A DNA stretch of 64,000 bases, from positions 10,044,001 to 10,108,000 of the forward strand of contig OZ199838.1 of the NCBI GenBank assembly GCA_964304625.1. Direction: 5' to 3'. The notes below the pieces were generated by a model, which was given only the letters and a program-made list of their open reading frames with translations, was not told where the DNA came from and ran no database searches. Positions within the stretch are counted from its first letter, which is position 1. Each line of letters starts with the position of its first letter. Origin of the DNA: Kudoa neothunni. Its lineage: Eukaryota; Cnidaria. The position numbers and the translations under genes are program-made. Shown piece by piece: positions 48,601 through 61,900 of the stretch.

Positions 48601-51600
48601 CTCTCTAATTGTTTCAGTTCTTTTAAAATATCTATCGAACAATTCAACATTATTTAAAGTTCCCGACATATCTGGTTGATCAGATATAATCTTTTTACGC
48701 CAAAGATTAAGATAACGACAAACAAAGCATTTCTCTTAACCTACATCCACCTTGCTCACGTTGATATTGTGCTCTGACCAGTTCCCAGTGCCCGTAAACA
48801 TTTCAACCCAAAGTTCTTAATCAAAAATATTTTATCTTATTTAAATCGGTCGACTTATTGAGTTTTACGCCTAACGAAATTTTTTATAAGCGAGTTTGCA
48901 CACGCACAAATATTTTCAATAATGACAAACAAACAGTTTCATATTATTCGACCTATACTAGCTCATAATTGAAGCCAACCTTCGATTCGAGAAATTATTT
49001 TGTAACACAATGAAATGAGATTATTATTTAAACGGTCAGTAGAGAACAGCCTTATAGAAATTGAACAATATTGACTGTTAGTGGTCGTGAAGGTATTCAC
49101 GATTTTGGCTGTGATTAATTTAATAAAAAATATTTTCAATTGTATAGCGTTGGTAATTAGAATTCTAAATGTTCCATCAACTCGCTTTTATGCCATTATA
49201 AAGGCCTGTTCGGCGTTCTCAATCGCAGCCGACCATGAGTACACAATATTTTATGGAACCAACCCCTCTACAATATTACTTTCGGACTTTTCCCAATTAG
49301 ACCAATTAGGGGGGAAAGTTTCCGATAGATTTTTAACAAATATAAATTTATCCTATCATTGTAGTTGTTTCATACATATTGATAGGTTATAAAGATGAGA
49401 TCGCGCGCTCTATAATGTTATCACCTTTTCTATATGATTTCATAGAATTTCGTCGATTAACAGATTTCATCATTGTTAGCTTTTATCATCTGTTATCACA
49501 CAAGAAATCTTCTATAATGCAAGATACATACATAAGAACCCCATCTTGTTATGCGTTTAAATAATTTTTCAACACAGTTTAATCAATTTTATATTATAAT
49601 TTTTTCAAAAACTAAATATTTCGTTGAGTGATTCAAAATTTGATCCAACTATTTTATATTAGTTTCACAATGCGAGAAGGATTTATAGCCAGTATATTAA
49701 AAACTAATAATAACCAGACTACGAACGATTGACGAGTTTGTTTAATTTTATTGACTAAATACCCTGGTTTTTTCTTACAATCGTAAATTTTAGCAGTGTT
49801 ACTCGGTAGCAATTAATTTTCTTTCTTAAAAACATCATTTCCATAAATATATTCGACAGATTTCTATATTATATTTAAATTAATGAAATGTTTGACTTGG
49901 AATACATAACTTTTATTAAATTTACATATTTAAGTATTAAAATAAGATGATGTGGATTGATCATCATAAATCAAATTTTATACCATAAGAAACAATTTTT
50001 AATTTCCTCAGCTATGTTTAACATTGAAATATTATTATATAACAATGTTAAGATTATTTCATTAATTGGCACAATGCTATTAGATTTGATAAATACATTA
50101 TTTTTGATTAAATTTTAGACGAAATCCAATTATTTTAATCGTATTGTAGCACTGTTTGAATAAGTTGGTAAATTAATAGATGTGATTGGAAATTTCTTAA
50201 AAATAAATCTTTTATTTTACAACAAATAATTTTTGTTTGACCACTATTGATGGCATGTTTGCTACTAGCATTCAAAGTTCTAGCTGACTAACAATTAATT
50301 GCTAGGTAGTTTTTAAGCAATGCATTAAATCTCTACATTTTCCATTTTATTTGCTAGCAATACGGAAATCGAATTTGTTAATACTACTGGACGAAGAAAT
50401 TGTTCAATGACAGCCTTTATTTTTATCTGTTTCACCCTTACGATTCTTATAAAGTAGTGCGTCCCAATTCACTTTTAGTTTTCGCGCCCTTGCCATTAAT
50501 GAGTATAACGTTGCACCCTTTCTCGAAAAAGAAATTAAGAACTAAATCTATTTTTAGTCGGGAAAATACTTCTATTAAAACTATCCAGAAAAAAAAATCG
50601 TCCACTTTAACAAGAAAACCAATGTATATAAAATAAACGCAACTGATTATTAATTAAATGTTTTGATTTCTTCCGGTCTTTCTGGGCAGTAATGAGACCA
50701 AAACGAGGTTCTTTATCAGATAAAGGTATGCATAAATCATAATTTGTAAATAAACTAGATATATTAATATTCTGGTGGAAAGTATTAGATGTGGGTATCT
50801 GCACAGGCGCTAATTGTGGGGTTCATAAGTTTTTGTATAGATTAAGAATTAAAAAATTAAATTTTGAAAATAAAAATGTATTTCAATCTCAAATGTAACA
50901 TTTTAGTTTATATAATTTTTGAATACGAATTGATTTTAATTTGAAGTATAAAAATCTAAAATAATTAAAAATTTGATCTTGTCACTAATTATAGTTTAAT
51001 CTTAGTTTACTTGAAAAAATGAATACAATTTTTAATGGTTCAATCTATTTGAAACATTATATGTTTATCTCTTCCTTTAAAAAAATAATTAAACATTTTT
51101 ACATTGAAGTACTTAATATTTTAAGTGATCGATTTATGAATGAAAAGTAATAAATTATCGGTTTTATCTCATAAACGAATAAGTAAAAAATAATAAGTTG
51201 AAAAAAATTAATGTTGGTAAAATTTATTAAATGACTATTTGTTTATTAGACTCAATTCAGTATCGACTGCGCACGAATCGTACATGATATATTTTCGAGA
51301 GAGATTCTGATTATTAGGATCTGTAAATTACGCGCAATGCATGCTCACCCGTACACTTTTTTCGTTGACTCAAGGTTTGAGTCTTGGACCCCAATCGGAG
51401 AGCCCTGTTAAAGTAAAACAGACGAAGTTTTGTATTCCTAATCGTGAGCGTTTTTAAAAATTAAAATCAAAGTAAGGAAAAAGGTCTGGTTGTGGGCAAC
51501 TTTAGTTTTCGTACAAACCTTTACTTAAAGAGAAAATGAATTTCTCACCATGCTCCCACAGTGCATAGGCTTGAATGACATATTCTGTGAATAGATCTCA

Positions 51601-52915
51601 TTTTGTTCAACGAAAAATATTGAGTAAATTTAAGACATGTGGCTTCATTGGTAAAATATATACCATTATTATTTATTGGCTGGCTAGAATAGAGTAGAAG
51701 TTAATAAAATTAATCCTTTGAACATTCCAAGTATATTACATAGACACAGGTTTTACTTTGTTGGTTACGTTTTCAAATCTATGAATACAACGATAACAAA
51801 TTAATGCAGAAATATCGAGAAATTGAGATAACTATTTTTTTAGATATCAATTATGGACAAATAAAATTGTTCGAAAAGTTTCTGACTTATTTTCAATATA
51901 CTCTTAATTTAGTAATAAATCGAGTAAATAATAAACTTGACGTAGATTGTTTTAACTTTCAGATGAACGAAAACTAAATTAAAGACAATGGACATTTCAA
52001 CGGATGTTTTTAATTAAAAAGGGCAACACGCAAGCGCGATGCCTTTATTACTCCCCATAAACTCTTTTTATAATTGATATAAAAAAGTTTATCCTTTAGA
52101 ATCAAATTTCGTTAATTATTAATAGCCTACTCTTAGTGAACAGAAATAAATAACTCTCACCACAATTGTGTGCTCTAGATTAAATTATTATATGCAAATA
52201 GGCACATACTTTTATTATTATTATTGTATGCTTTAAAAATTCTCGTTAAATAAAAACTCTTTTCAAGCTGACACACTTATAATAGACTGAGTGAATTGAG
52301 ACGTAGAAAGTCTATGCGAATTATTTGATTTTATCTTTTTAATCTTCACATGCGTGTACTTTCTTTTATTAGGCTATTAAAATTAATTCTGGAAGCTTAT
52401 GTTAAAATAATTACACATATACATTGGTTTCTTACAGAATATAAAATTACAGTCTCATTCGATATAATACACTAATATTAATTCGATTTAATTTCAATCC
52501 ATCAATTAAAGTTTGGATAGAACTTTCAACTCCTACCAGCATGGATTAGATTTCCGATAGTAACAGCAACAGTAATCAAACCACTTTACAACAACTCAAG
52601 TTCATATTAACTTTATTGACTTCATTATTGAAATTTGATTCTCAAATCTAAAAATTGATAAACATACTAACCAAATACAAAAATATGATTTTAATCAACG
52701 TGAAATATTTAGAAAAATACAAAGTATTGTTAAAATTATAGATTGTAACAATTTGGGATCAAATTGTTAGGCAACCTAAACGTAATAACGTTCACCGAAT
52801 GAACACAAATTGATTTCGCTCAAGCTCGATTAACAATCGGGGAGCGGTTGTTATAGATTTAGAATTGGTTAAATCGTTGGATTAACTCATAGTAGAATTT
52901 GGATTTGTATTGAGA
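48601..52915. other. Intergenic; unconfirmed short frames at 49081-49392 and 50400-50820
   Basis: No confirmed gene. At 50804-50607 (-) a frame includes DLCIPLSDKEPRFGLITAQK and ends near KKSKHL; just downstream on the same strand, around 50630-50470, about 54 codons are open. These might be two exons of an unknown small gene, but the plus strand is also open there (50400-50636). The 49081-49392 frame (plus) has no ATG start and no family resemblance. Confidence 0.3.
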
Positions 52916-55900
52916 ATGAGTCTCGAGTTGAATCCAATGCTTGGCTTGCCCGGGGAAGGAATAGACTGCAGCAGATGGCTCAGCATAACCCAAGACGTTG
53001 ACATCATCTTTTCCGACGGTCTCATGAGTGGACAGCACTTTCTTGATATATACACGTATGTAGCCGATGTATGTGTGTGTTTATGCTGAAAAATGTAATT
53101 AGACGAGCTTACGATTACTGTCGTTCTCTTTCAAGAAAACATATTCCAATTTCAATTGATACCAACGACACCTACTCATCTTCCGAGGTTCCCTCCGGTG
53201 TGAGAGGTAATTTTGTATTTAAATTAATTTGAATTTAAAATTTTTCATGAATTTCAACCCCACGATAGATTACAATAATCCCTGCCATTATTTGTATGCA
53301 CATTTGAACGAGTATCTTATCAATAGTGTCATCAGGAAAGCACGAGAAGTATCTTCTGTGTTACAAACAGACAGACACTCAATTTCAAAAATATATTAGG
53401 ACCTGATCCAATCACCCGATGACAATCTGATTAAACTTTACATTAAAAAATGGAATGACTTTAAAGTCGGTGCCCAAACATTAAGTTCTGTCTACTCTTA
53501 TGTCACGCGAGTATGGTGCAGTGATGAATTTGGTATCCGGCGATAAAGATTATGTCCAAAAAAATATATCAAGTAAATTAGTTATTGAAATCGAATTTCG
53601 CCTAATCATGCCAGTACTAAATGCGCCACGTTGGTAACATCAACACCGTTATTTTTATCCCTAACTCATGACACAAAAGCTGGTTGGACATGCGATTTTA
53701 ATAAGTATTTTTACGAAGAAATTATTGTTAAGGCTTAAAGTAACTTAATCTGAGAGAATAGCTTTAACTTTGTCGTAAAAAATTATTAACTTTCGGCTTT
53801 AATTTTGCGACAATCCTCAAAATATATTTAGAACCAGTTTCTAGAATTAAAATTAAAAAAGGGCATGTCTTACATCTCATTCACCTATAACTTAAAAGGA
53901 AATTTAACAATAAAAATTTTTGGAATATTATGAAGCAAACTTGTTGATGCTTAAAAATAATTGAACAAATTATCGATATTATAATTTGAGTGTTTTAAAA
54001 TGTGAATAAATTTTGTTGTTCATCCAGCCTTTTTTGCGTGTATTATTTAGTTTCTTTTTTTATATTGACCACTATAAACAAGGGGTTATACATTTGATGA
54101 TAGAAACACGTCAAGTCGTGCTCTAGTTTGTACATTTTACATAGAAAACACTCCCTGATGTTATATCTGATTTGATAATTTTGGTTGGAAATTTGGGGAA
54201 AGAGATAAATTCTAAATATATCTTAGCATGCTAAATTTGTTTGTTTCTAAATTTGATTTTTCACATTACGAACGTTATCATCGAATCCCAACTAGAAAAC
54301 TGGACATATCTGGGTGCCTGTGTGGGCTTTTTGTTTTTAATCCTACAACTCCCATTTATGGATTACATTGAAAGTTTATAATTTCTTGTAATTATTGTTG
54401 TAAGTGGCTATTGACTCGGAGCATAATATTCAGGAAGGTATAGTTTTGACTGTATTTAATTATTTATGGCCCCAGGAGCGTTTTGAAATTTTCCAGAAAT
54501 AATTAAGTTATAGTAAATTCTATAAAATAAAATTTATCGATCAACTATAAATAGGAGTTTCCCGGATTAAAAAATTGTCGACGCGAGTGCGTAGTTGCCA
54601 TTTTAGATTAAAAACTTCCATGTCAATGTCAGTAGCCAGTGTCATTATCGTTTACTTCAAATTGTCTGATACAGGCTAGACATAATAAATTTAACCATGC
54701 TCCGAAGAATGAACTGATGTAAAATATTCGTGAATAGAAGTTGTTTTTTAATATATACGCCCGCGCGTGTAATGTTTCTTAGAATTGATTGGGTATTTCA
54801 AATAGACACCACTGCGCTTAAATGTTGTAGCATACCGAATCGGATTGAAAAATAACCCTTACTAATACCTTGTAACAATAGAACATTTAGATATGCAAAC
54901 ATTTATTTTACAATTAAGTTTGGGGCAATATAATTATAAGAATTTTCATAGACTTGGACATATGGGGAACAATAGACTTTTATTAGTGTCACATGAATTA
55001 TTTGTTTAATTTGGCGTGGAATTATTATTTTACCCGTTGTTATCTCTCATTCAAATTTGGAATGATAATAGGATTCGTAAGCATCCATTTAAAACGACGA
55101 GGAGACGCCACCAAAGAAATTTATAAGTGCATATGTGGCTGCATGAACAATTTGTTCATTTTTTATTCGTTAACCCAGTGTTTATAACATTAATTTTTAT
55201 GAGCTTTTTTTATTTGAGGGAAAATTCGGCGCCTTGTAAAAAATCTGTCTCCATTCACAATAACGAAATGATGTTTTGAATTGTTTACAACATAATTATT
55301 AAACTGAATGATATTAATTAAACTTCTAAAGTCGTTAAAAAACCACCCTCGGAGGTCTTTTGGGGTCAATTTTACCCCAGATTATTACCTGGTAAAATTA
55401 ATAACAAAATTTTTTGCCAATTCAATTCTCTGATATTTCTGATATCTAACGACTAGGTTTTCAATAAAAACAACATGAAATGTAACAATTAATCCGGTTG
55501 AATCTGTGACGTATTTATTCGTAAACTATTGGCAGGTGAACGTAAAATATAAACCACTGTTTAATAACTAATTTTTTTGTTTAAAATAGTAATATTGGGT
55601 TTTCCCTCGGAAAAATCTCTTTATTTCAGCTTTTTGCGAACAAAAAAGTTTATATATTACTGAAACAACCAATTATTATTTATTTTTCACGAAGGCCATT
55701 ATATTTTTTCTTTTTTTTTTCTTGAATTCTAACGAACTGCAATCCAGTATTCAAAGCTAATTCAATAAATGTGGATGAGTGAGTAATAGCGAATTCAGTG
55801 ATGATCTAGAATAATCAGGCAGCGAGCCTGACGACTGCTTTTTGAAAATCATCGGAAGATTCGGGCGAATTAATGGGGAGACAAGATTAATCTGGAATTT

Positions 55901-58900
55901 CTTGCGATCTCAAAATATCTCAAACAAAAAGAATTTTGAACCTAACTTCTGGCCTTATCACTCATTAGTATCAAAGAATTCATAATATTTTTAGACTTTT
56001 TTTATTTTTTCTGAAATTATCTGTAAAAAAGTAATCGATTACATTAATTGTTTGAAAAAAATCATTTTAAGAAACAATTGTATAAATATGGATTCTATTG
56101 ATTTGAAACGGTTATATGGGTATCCCAATTCTAATGGCTTATGCACAAGGATCGTGAAAAAACTATTATTTGAACTCTACGTTTTGTCTAAGGGTTTGAA
56201 AGGTTTGTCAGAAAAATGTAAGAATTGTTCAAATAGTTAGATAATTCGGACTTAATTTTTTAAAAATTCTAATAATTGTTTTTTTTTGTGAGAAAGTTAT
56301 AGTTTTTCCACTTAAATACCAGAACAATCCAAGAAAAATATCATTTTTTCCTACGATAATTAGCAAACAGGATCTAAAATCATTGGTAGGGTATTAATAT
56401 GGATTAAATGATATATTAATAACTGTTTTATAAAAAAATTGAGTTGATACAATTAAAAATACTATTATCTCAATTTTGAGGCGATTTTTATAGTAAAATA
56501 GGAAGATAAAAAATCTTGTCATACTATTATTGTGACTATTTTTTCCTTTAATTTTATTGCTATATATTGTACACAAATTTACGCAAATGGATAAAAAATG
56601 AAGGAATTTTAAAGAATGCACGAAGAGTAATATTGGTGTAAATTAGAATTTTGGGTCAATATAACCCCGTAAGTCGTCGCAAGGTTAATAAAATACATGC
56701 TTTAAGCAATTTTTTCATTTTATTTCATAGTTGTATACATTTTTTTTAGATTTTCTTGTTTTATGTGTTAAAAATAAATTATTGTAATATTCAAATATTT
56801 TCTAATGCTTAACATTATTTTTCGTCTACACCGGGCCGCTGGAAAATTAGTGCTAATGTTGTTTGTTCTAATAAAATATTCATACTAGATGGGAGTTGCT
56901 TCGTGGTCAAAACATTTGTATCGACCTTGTTCAAATAGAATCTATGATATCATTTTCACATTGGTTGACCTAGACAGAAGAGGAATTCCATTTGATCCAA
57001 CCGATATTAGAATTCTGTTTGAAGCATTAGGTAATTTCATCTACTACAATGGGCACAACTTGAAGATTTTTTTTGCAGCTGAACTGGGATATGGAGATCA
57101 TAAACCCGTTCGACCAAAGACGGTGAAAAAGACTAGGAAGAATAAATTGGTCAAAAATTGCCGACGATATCGAATGCAGAACCATCGTAGGGGAGGATTT
57201 TTTCTTCAAGATATATTGCAGTTCTGCACAATTATTGTAAAAGTCTTTTCCCTTATGTAAAATAAATTTTATGGGTTGCGTTTATTATGTATTTGGGTAA
57301 GGTACAAACACTTTATCGAGAAGAGCAACATCGATGTAAATCGTTTTTTCAGCCAATTTGATGCTGAACGGGTACGGTTGGTTTTTGAGTGGTTAGATCG
57401 CTCGCTGTTATCACCTAATTGTTTTTATTGTAGATTACCGCTTCAATGGACAGAGTTTTAATTACACCAGTACATCAGATGTTATTTAATGAGTTCTTTA
57501 CTTGTATCGAAATTAACAAATACGAAAGTATTTGATTTATATAGAAACATTATAAAAATCGATATCAATCTGATTTTAGATCTCATCAATATATATCTCC
57601 TTATCAAAAGAGTAGACACTATTTACATTGCATTCAAAAATGCTTTCGTTTGCTTTATTCATAACAGCATGGCGAAGCGATTCGATGCATTCATGGAAGG
57701 CGATCTCATTCGTAGAGTATTTATTTCTGGATTAATTATTTTCACAGTCTGTAATACTCGGTTGTAAAGTGTATTTGTTTCCTAACACACCCCTCTTAAA
57801 TATCTAACATTGAAGAAATCGTTATCTATAATAACATTTGAAAGTTTTTGAATATCAACCGTTCTAATCGACAAATACTAGTTTCAAAAATATAACATAG
57901 CTCCCAAATGTGGTTTTTTAATTAACCTTGACTGTGAAAATAAATTCTTCCTTATTTTATTCACAACGACTTGCTACAAACCAAATGTAATGATACTATA
58001 ATTTTACTAAATAGGAAAAATGCTTTGCATTTGTGAAATCATTTATTGAATTGTATAACTATCTCTACAATGTTATTATGATATTTGCGGCGGATCTCTG
58101 GACGCCAGAAAAATGTTTGGCTCATGTAATATAGTTGATATCGATTATTTGTGTTGTTACGCCACAAATATAATCTTTTGTGTGTATACCACCGTTGCTA
58201 TATATTAATGTGATAGGTATTCAGTTCACGACTCAACTCTTACAAAGTTGAAGAAACTTCGTCGTTAGTGCAAGTTGTTGCTTTCTACATCCATAAAAAA
58301 ATTATGTAAATGGTAGTTAGATTTGTTGTTTGTTGATGCTGATATGTCTTTTTAAATAGGTATAAAAAGAATCCTGAGTTGTTGAATGCGAATATTCATC
58401 GATTACGGGAGAAGTTTCATGATTGGGTAAGCTGATTTTCTAAGATCGACATTTTTATCCGGTGTAATAAGTGGGTGATGTGTGGCCCAAAGCATATTTT
58501 GGCATGTGTATGTAATAGTTTTAAAATGAGTACAACAATTTAATTACTAAAAATAATAACATGCCACTTTTAGTTTGTATTTTCGATCTTCGAATGTATA
58601 AGGCGAGTGTGCAATAGAAAGTAAATAAGTTACTACCGGGTTTTTCATCCAAAACCGGACAACGTGACGATCAAAACCGGACGGCGCATTTGTTAAGCAA
58701 ATAAAAGCGTAGCAGTTCATACAATTAAAATAGCATAATTCCAAGAGAGAGTGTGTCAAATGATTTAAGAAAGAGGGCCATTGTGCTTGTACTTGATGAG
58801 GGAAAACCTCTTAGTTTAGTATCCGCGCGATTTAGGTATTCCTAAATCAACTCTAAGTTATATGGCGAAAAGGAAACAACTCCATAAAACGTACGAAAAA

Positions 58901-61900
58901 GGTGCGAGAGGTGGTCTACGACGTTCAAAAATTACAAATGAAGCAACAACCCAGTTGCTTCAGCTGATCAACGACGATTGCACGATCACTTTACAACGTA
59001 TGATCGAACGCCTTAGCTTGGATGTGGGCCAAACAACTATATGGAGGTGGCTCAAAAAATGGGTATCACATTCAAAATGACGAGGCAAATACCTCAAAGC
59101 CGTAATTCTTTTGACGTAAAGCACGAAAGAAGGAATTACGCCAATTGGTATACCAGTCTTCCAATAAATGTGCGATATGAAAAACTAATATATATTGATG
59201 AAAGCCCGTTCTCGCTTCATTTGCTACGCTCTCATGGGCGCTCTCTTATTGGAACAACTCCTAATCCAGTGGTGGTTAACAGTAGAGGCCCTAACGTAAC
59301 AATGATCCTTGCGGTGAGTGCCATAAGTGTAGTCCACTGTGAAGCCATTACTGGGGGCGTAAATTGTGAAGTGTTTCAAACATTTCTAAAGAAAGTAAAT
59401 GACGTGTTGGGCAGTGGGGATTTCATTATTGCTATGGATAACGTCCGATTCCATCCTTCTAACATGGAATTCTATGATGATTACCCATATGAGATTAAAT
59501 AGCTACCTCGATATTCTCCATTTTTAAACCCATGCGAGGAGGTATTCTCTCAAATAAAGAACAACACCCGTAAGGATGGTCCAATTCGAGGTAATAACGA
59601 CCTAATCGAAAGGATGACAGCTTCCACCCAATCAGTGAATGAAGATAATTTAAAAAATTATTTTCAACATAGCGACACCTTTATCAGTTATTGCCATACC
59701 TTAGAGGACGTTCCTAGAGACTAATCTAATTGAACATAATCTCTCTCTATTTTATTAATTATATTTAATGCGTCTTATATGAAACGCAGCATAGAATTTT
59801 GAATTATAGGTCAATTTAGTAAATTTGTCCGGTTTTGATCGTCACGTCGTTCGGTTTTGGATGAAAATCCCGGTACTACTAAAATACGGTGTATTTTATA
59901 CTCTCATAAGCGGGAACTGCCCAGCGTTGCTTGGGAGTAATAAGCACTGAAAAATTTATTAATAACATTCAAAAAAGATATTATTATTTCAAATTAACCT
60001 ATAGATTCAATAAAACTAAAAAAAATATTTAAGCATTATATTTTAACGACTGTGAATATAAAATTTAAATTATGATCATTTCTATGAAGGAATGTATCAA
60101 TCTCGGCGCCAAAACTAAATAATTTAACGTCGGTGTCCTATTTAATTTTCATTCCCAAATTATTAAAATCCTGTTAAATGTTCCCCTGAACGTTGTTTTT
60201 GGCTCGGCTCAGAAAGTTTGTGCACCGCGTTTTAGGGGATACGAATAAATAGAAAAAGATATAGAAAGAAGAAAATAGACTAAAATTAATTTTTATCACT
60301 CAAATTGATATCCCTTGTCCCGGCAAGAGCTTAACGCACTTTTTCCCATAAACAACCACAAATCGCGTCAACTCCATCATAAATAATTTAAATAATTGGG
60401 TGAAATAAAATTACAACCATCTGCATTGGACTTAATCACGGAAATTTAAACTTAGCGGACGATTTCAATGGAATCTACAGACGCAGTATTTCCTATATAA
60501 TGCTTCAGTCAATGTAATTTTAACGCATTCCATTAATTCGTTATTCATGAAACATATATAGATTTTTTATCAGATCTAAAACCATTAATAGAACCTTCAA
60601 AGTGTGTTTATCAAGTCAAATACGTCAAAACTTCTGACACAGAGAGTGTATCTGCACGAACACCTAAATTTACACCCTAAATTTATATAAAAAATCAGAT
60701 GATATCGCTAAATTTAAATATGATAAAGCATATACGGGGTAAGTTAACTTCAACCGATCATTCACATGACATGAGCAGATGTTAATCCTATTGTTGAACT
60801 CAAGTAGTTCGATAAATTAACTTAAAATCGACAAAATCACCATTTTCTAAACACTTTTGGAACATTTGGTAGTGTGGAAACGATTTAAAGATTTTTTGAA
60901 ACATTGTGATTTTTAGAAAATTGCATAAATGTCTCTTTATAAGGAAAACATCGGGCGCGCGTGCGTACTTGCTGACACACACGGACACTTCAGCTTTATA
61001 TTTATAGTAGATAATAGATTGGTGATATGAAAAAATGTGTGGAATCAGACGTGACCAATTTCGCGCATACATTGCGCGAGTTTGTATAATATAAATAGTG
61101 AGTTACGACAAATTTATAATTTCTTTTCTATTAGTGGAAAATTTTAATTGACATCATTTAATTTAATTTTGTAGTTACTAGGTCTGCGCATGCAAAAAAA
61201 TCATTTTTTTCAGTTTTATTATTATAATAGGTAGTTATTTTTATTATAAAATTAGTTATGTGTACATTTTCACGTACATCTAATTTCAGTTTTTGGAATT
61301 ACTTTTCTTCCATAACATAAAATATTATCTCGTGTCAATGACGATCTGGCGAGTTCTCGCCGTGTTTCTATGAATATTGCTTTATTATAATTTTGAGGGT
61401 GGTTACTTTTACATTTTTTTCTGGCCTTAAGTATTCTTCTGTAGTCTTTTTTGATTATCTTTATTCTTAATTAAAAATTATGTTCATACAGGCCAATTAA
61501 TCGATCATCTTTGTCCTTAATACGTTAATTATTCTGTATAAATTACGGTTGAACGATAATTGGTGTTTATTGATCCCTTTCCTTTGTTAGTTTTGAAATC
61601 CTTTTGTTATTTTGCATATTAGTAAAAAATACGGTTTTCTCATGGTTACTTTTTCTTTTTCAACACGAAAAGCGATAGTATTGGCCAGACTGAATAGTTG
61701 TATTTTTTTTTATTAAAATAAATAGATATAAATAATTTTGTTTATAATAATTAATGTAACATTTCCTATATTATACTTGAATACAATAAGTTTCGCTATA
61801 TTTTCTTTAAATATTAATAACCACGCCACTCACCCCTTATAGTAGATTATCTTTCTTTATTGATTAAAAATAAGACAAATTTGAAACGTTAAAGACTTGA

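Noticed and set aside
49081-49392. 103-codon frame
   Set aside because: Starts at a non-ATG codon, no domain, no exon context; part of the opposite strand is equally open.
56052-56240. 62-codon frame as an upstream cullin exon
   Set aside because: It lies inside the piggyBac-like element and shows no cullin repeat pattern.
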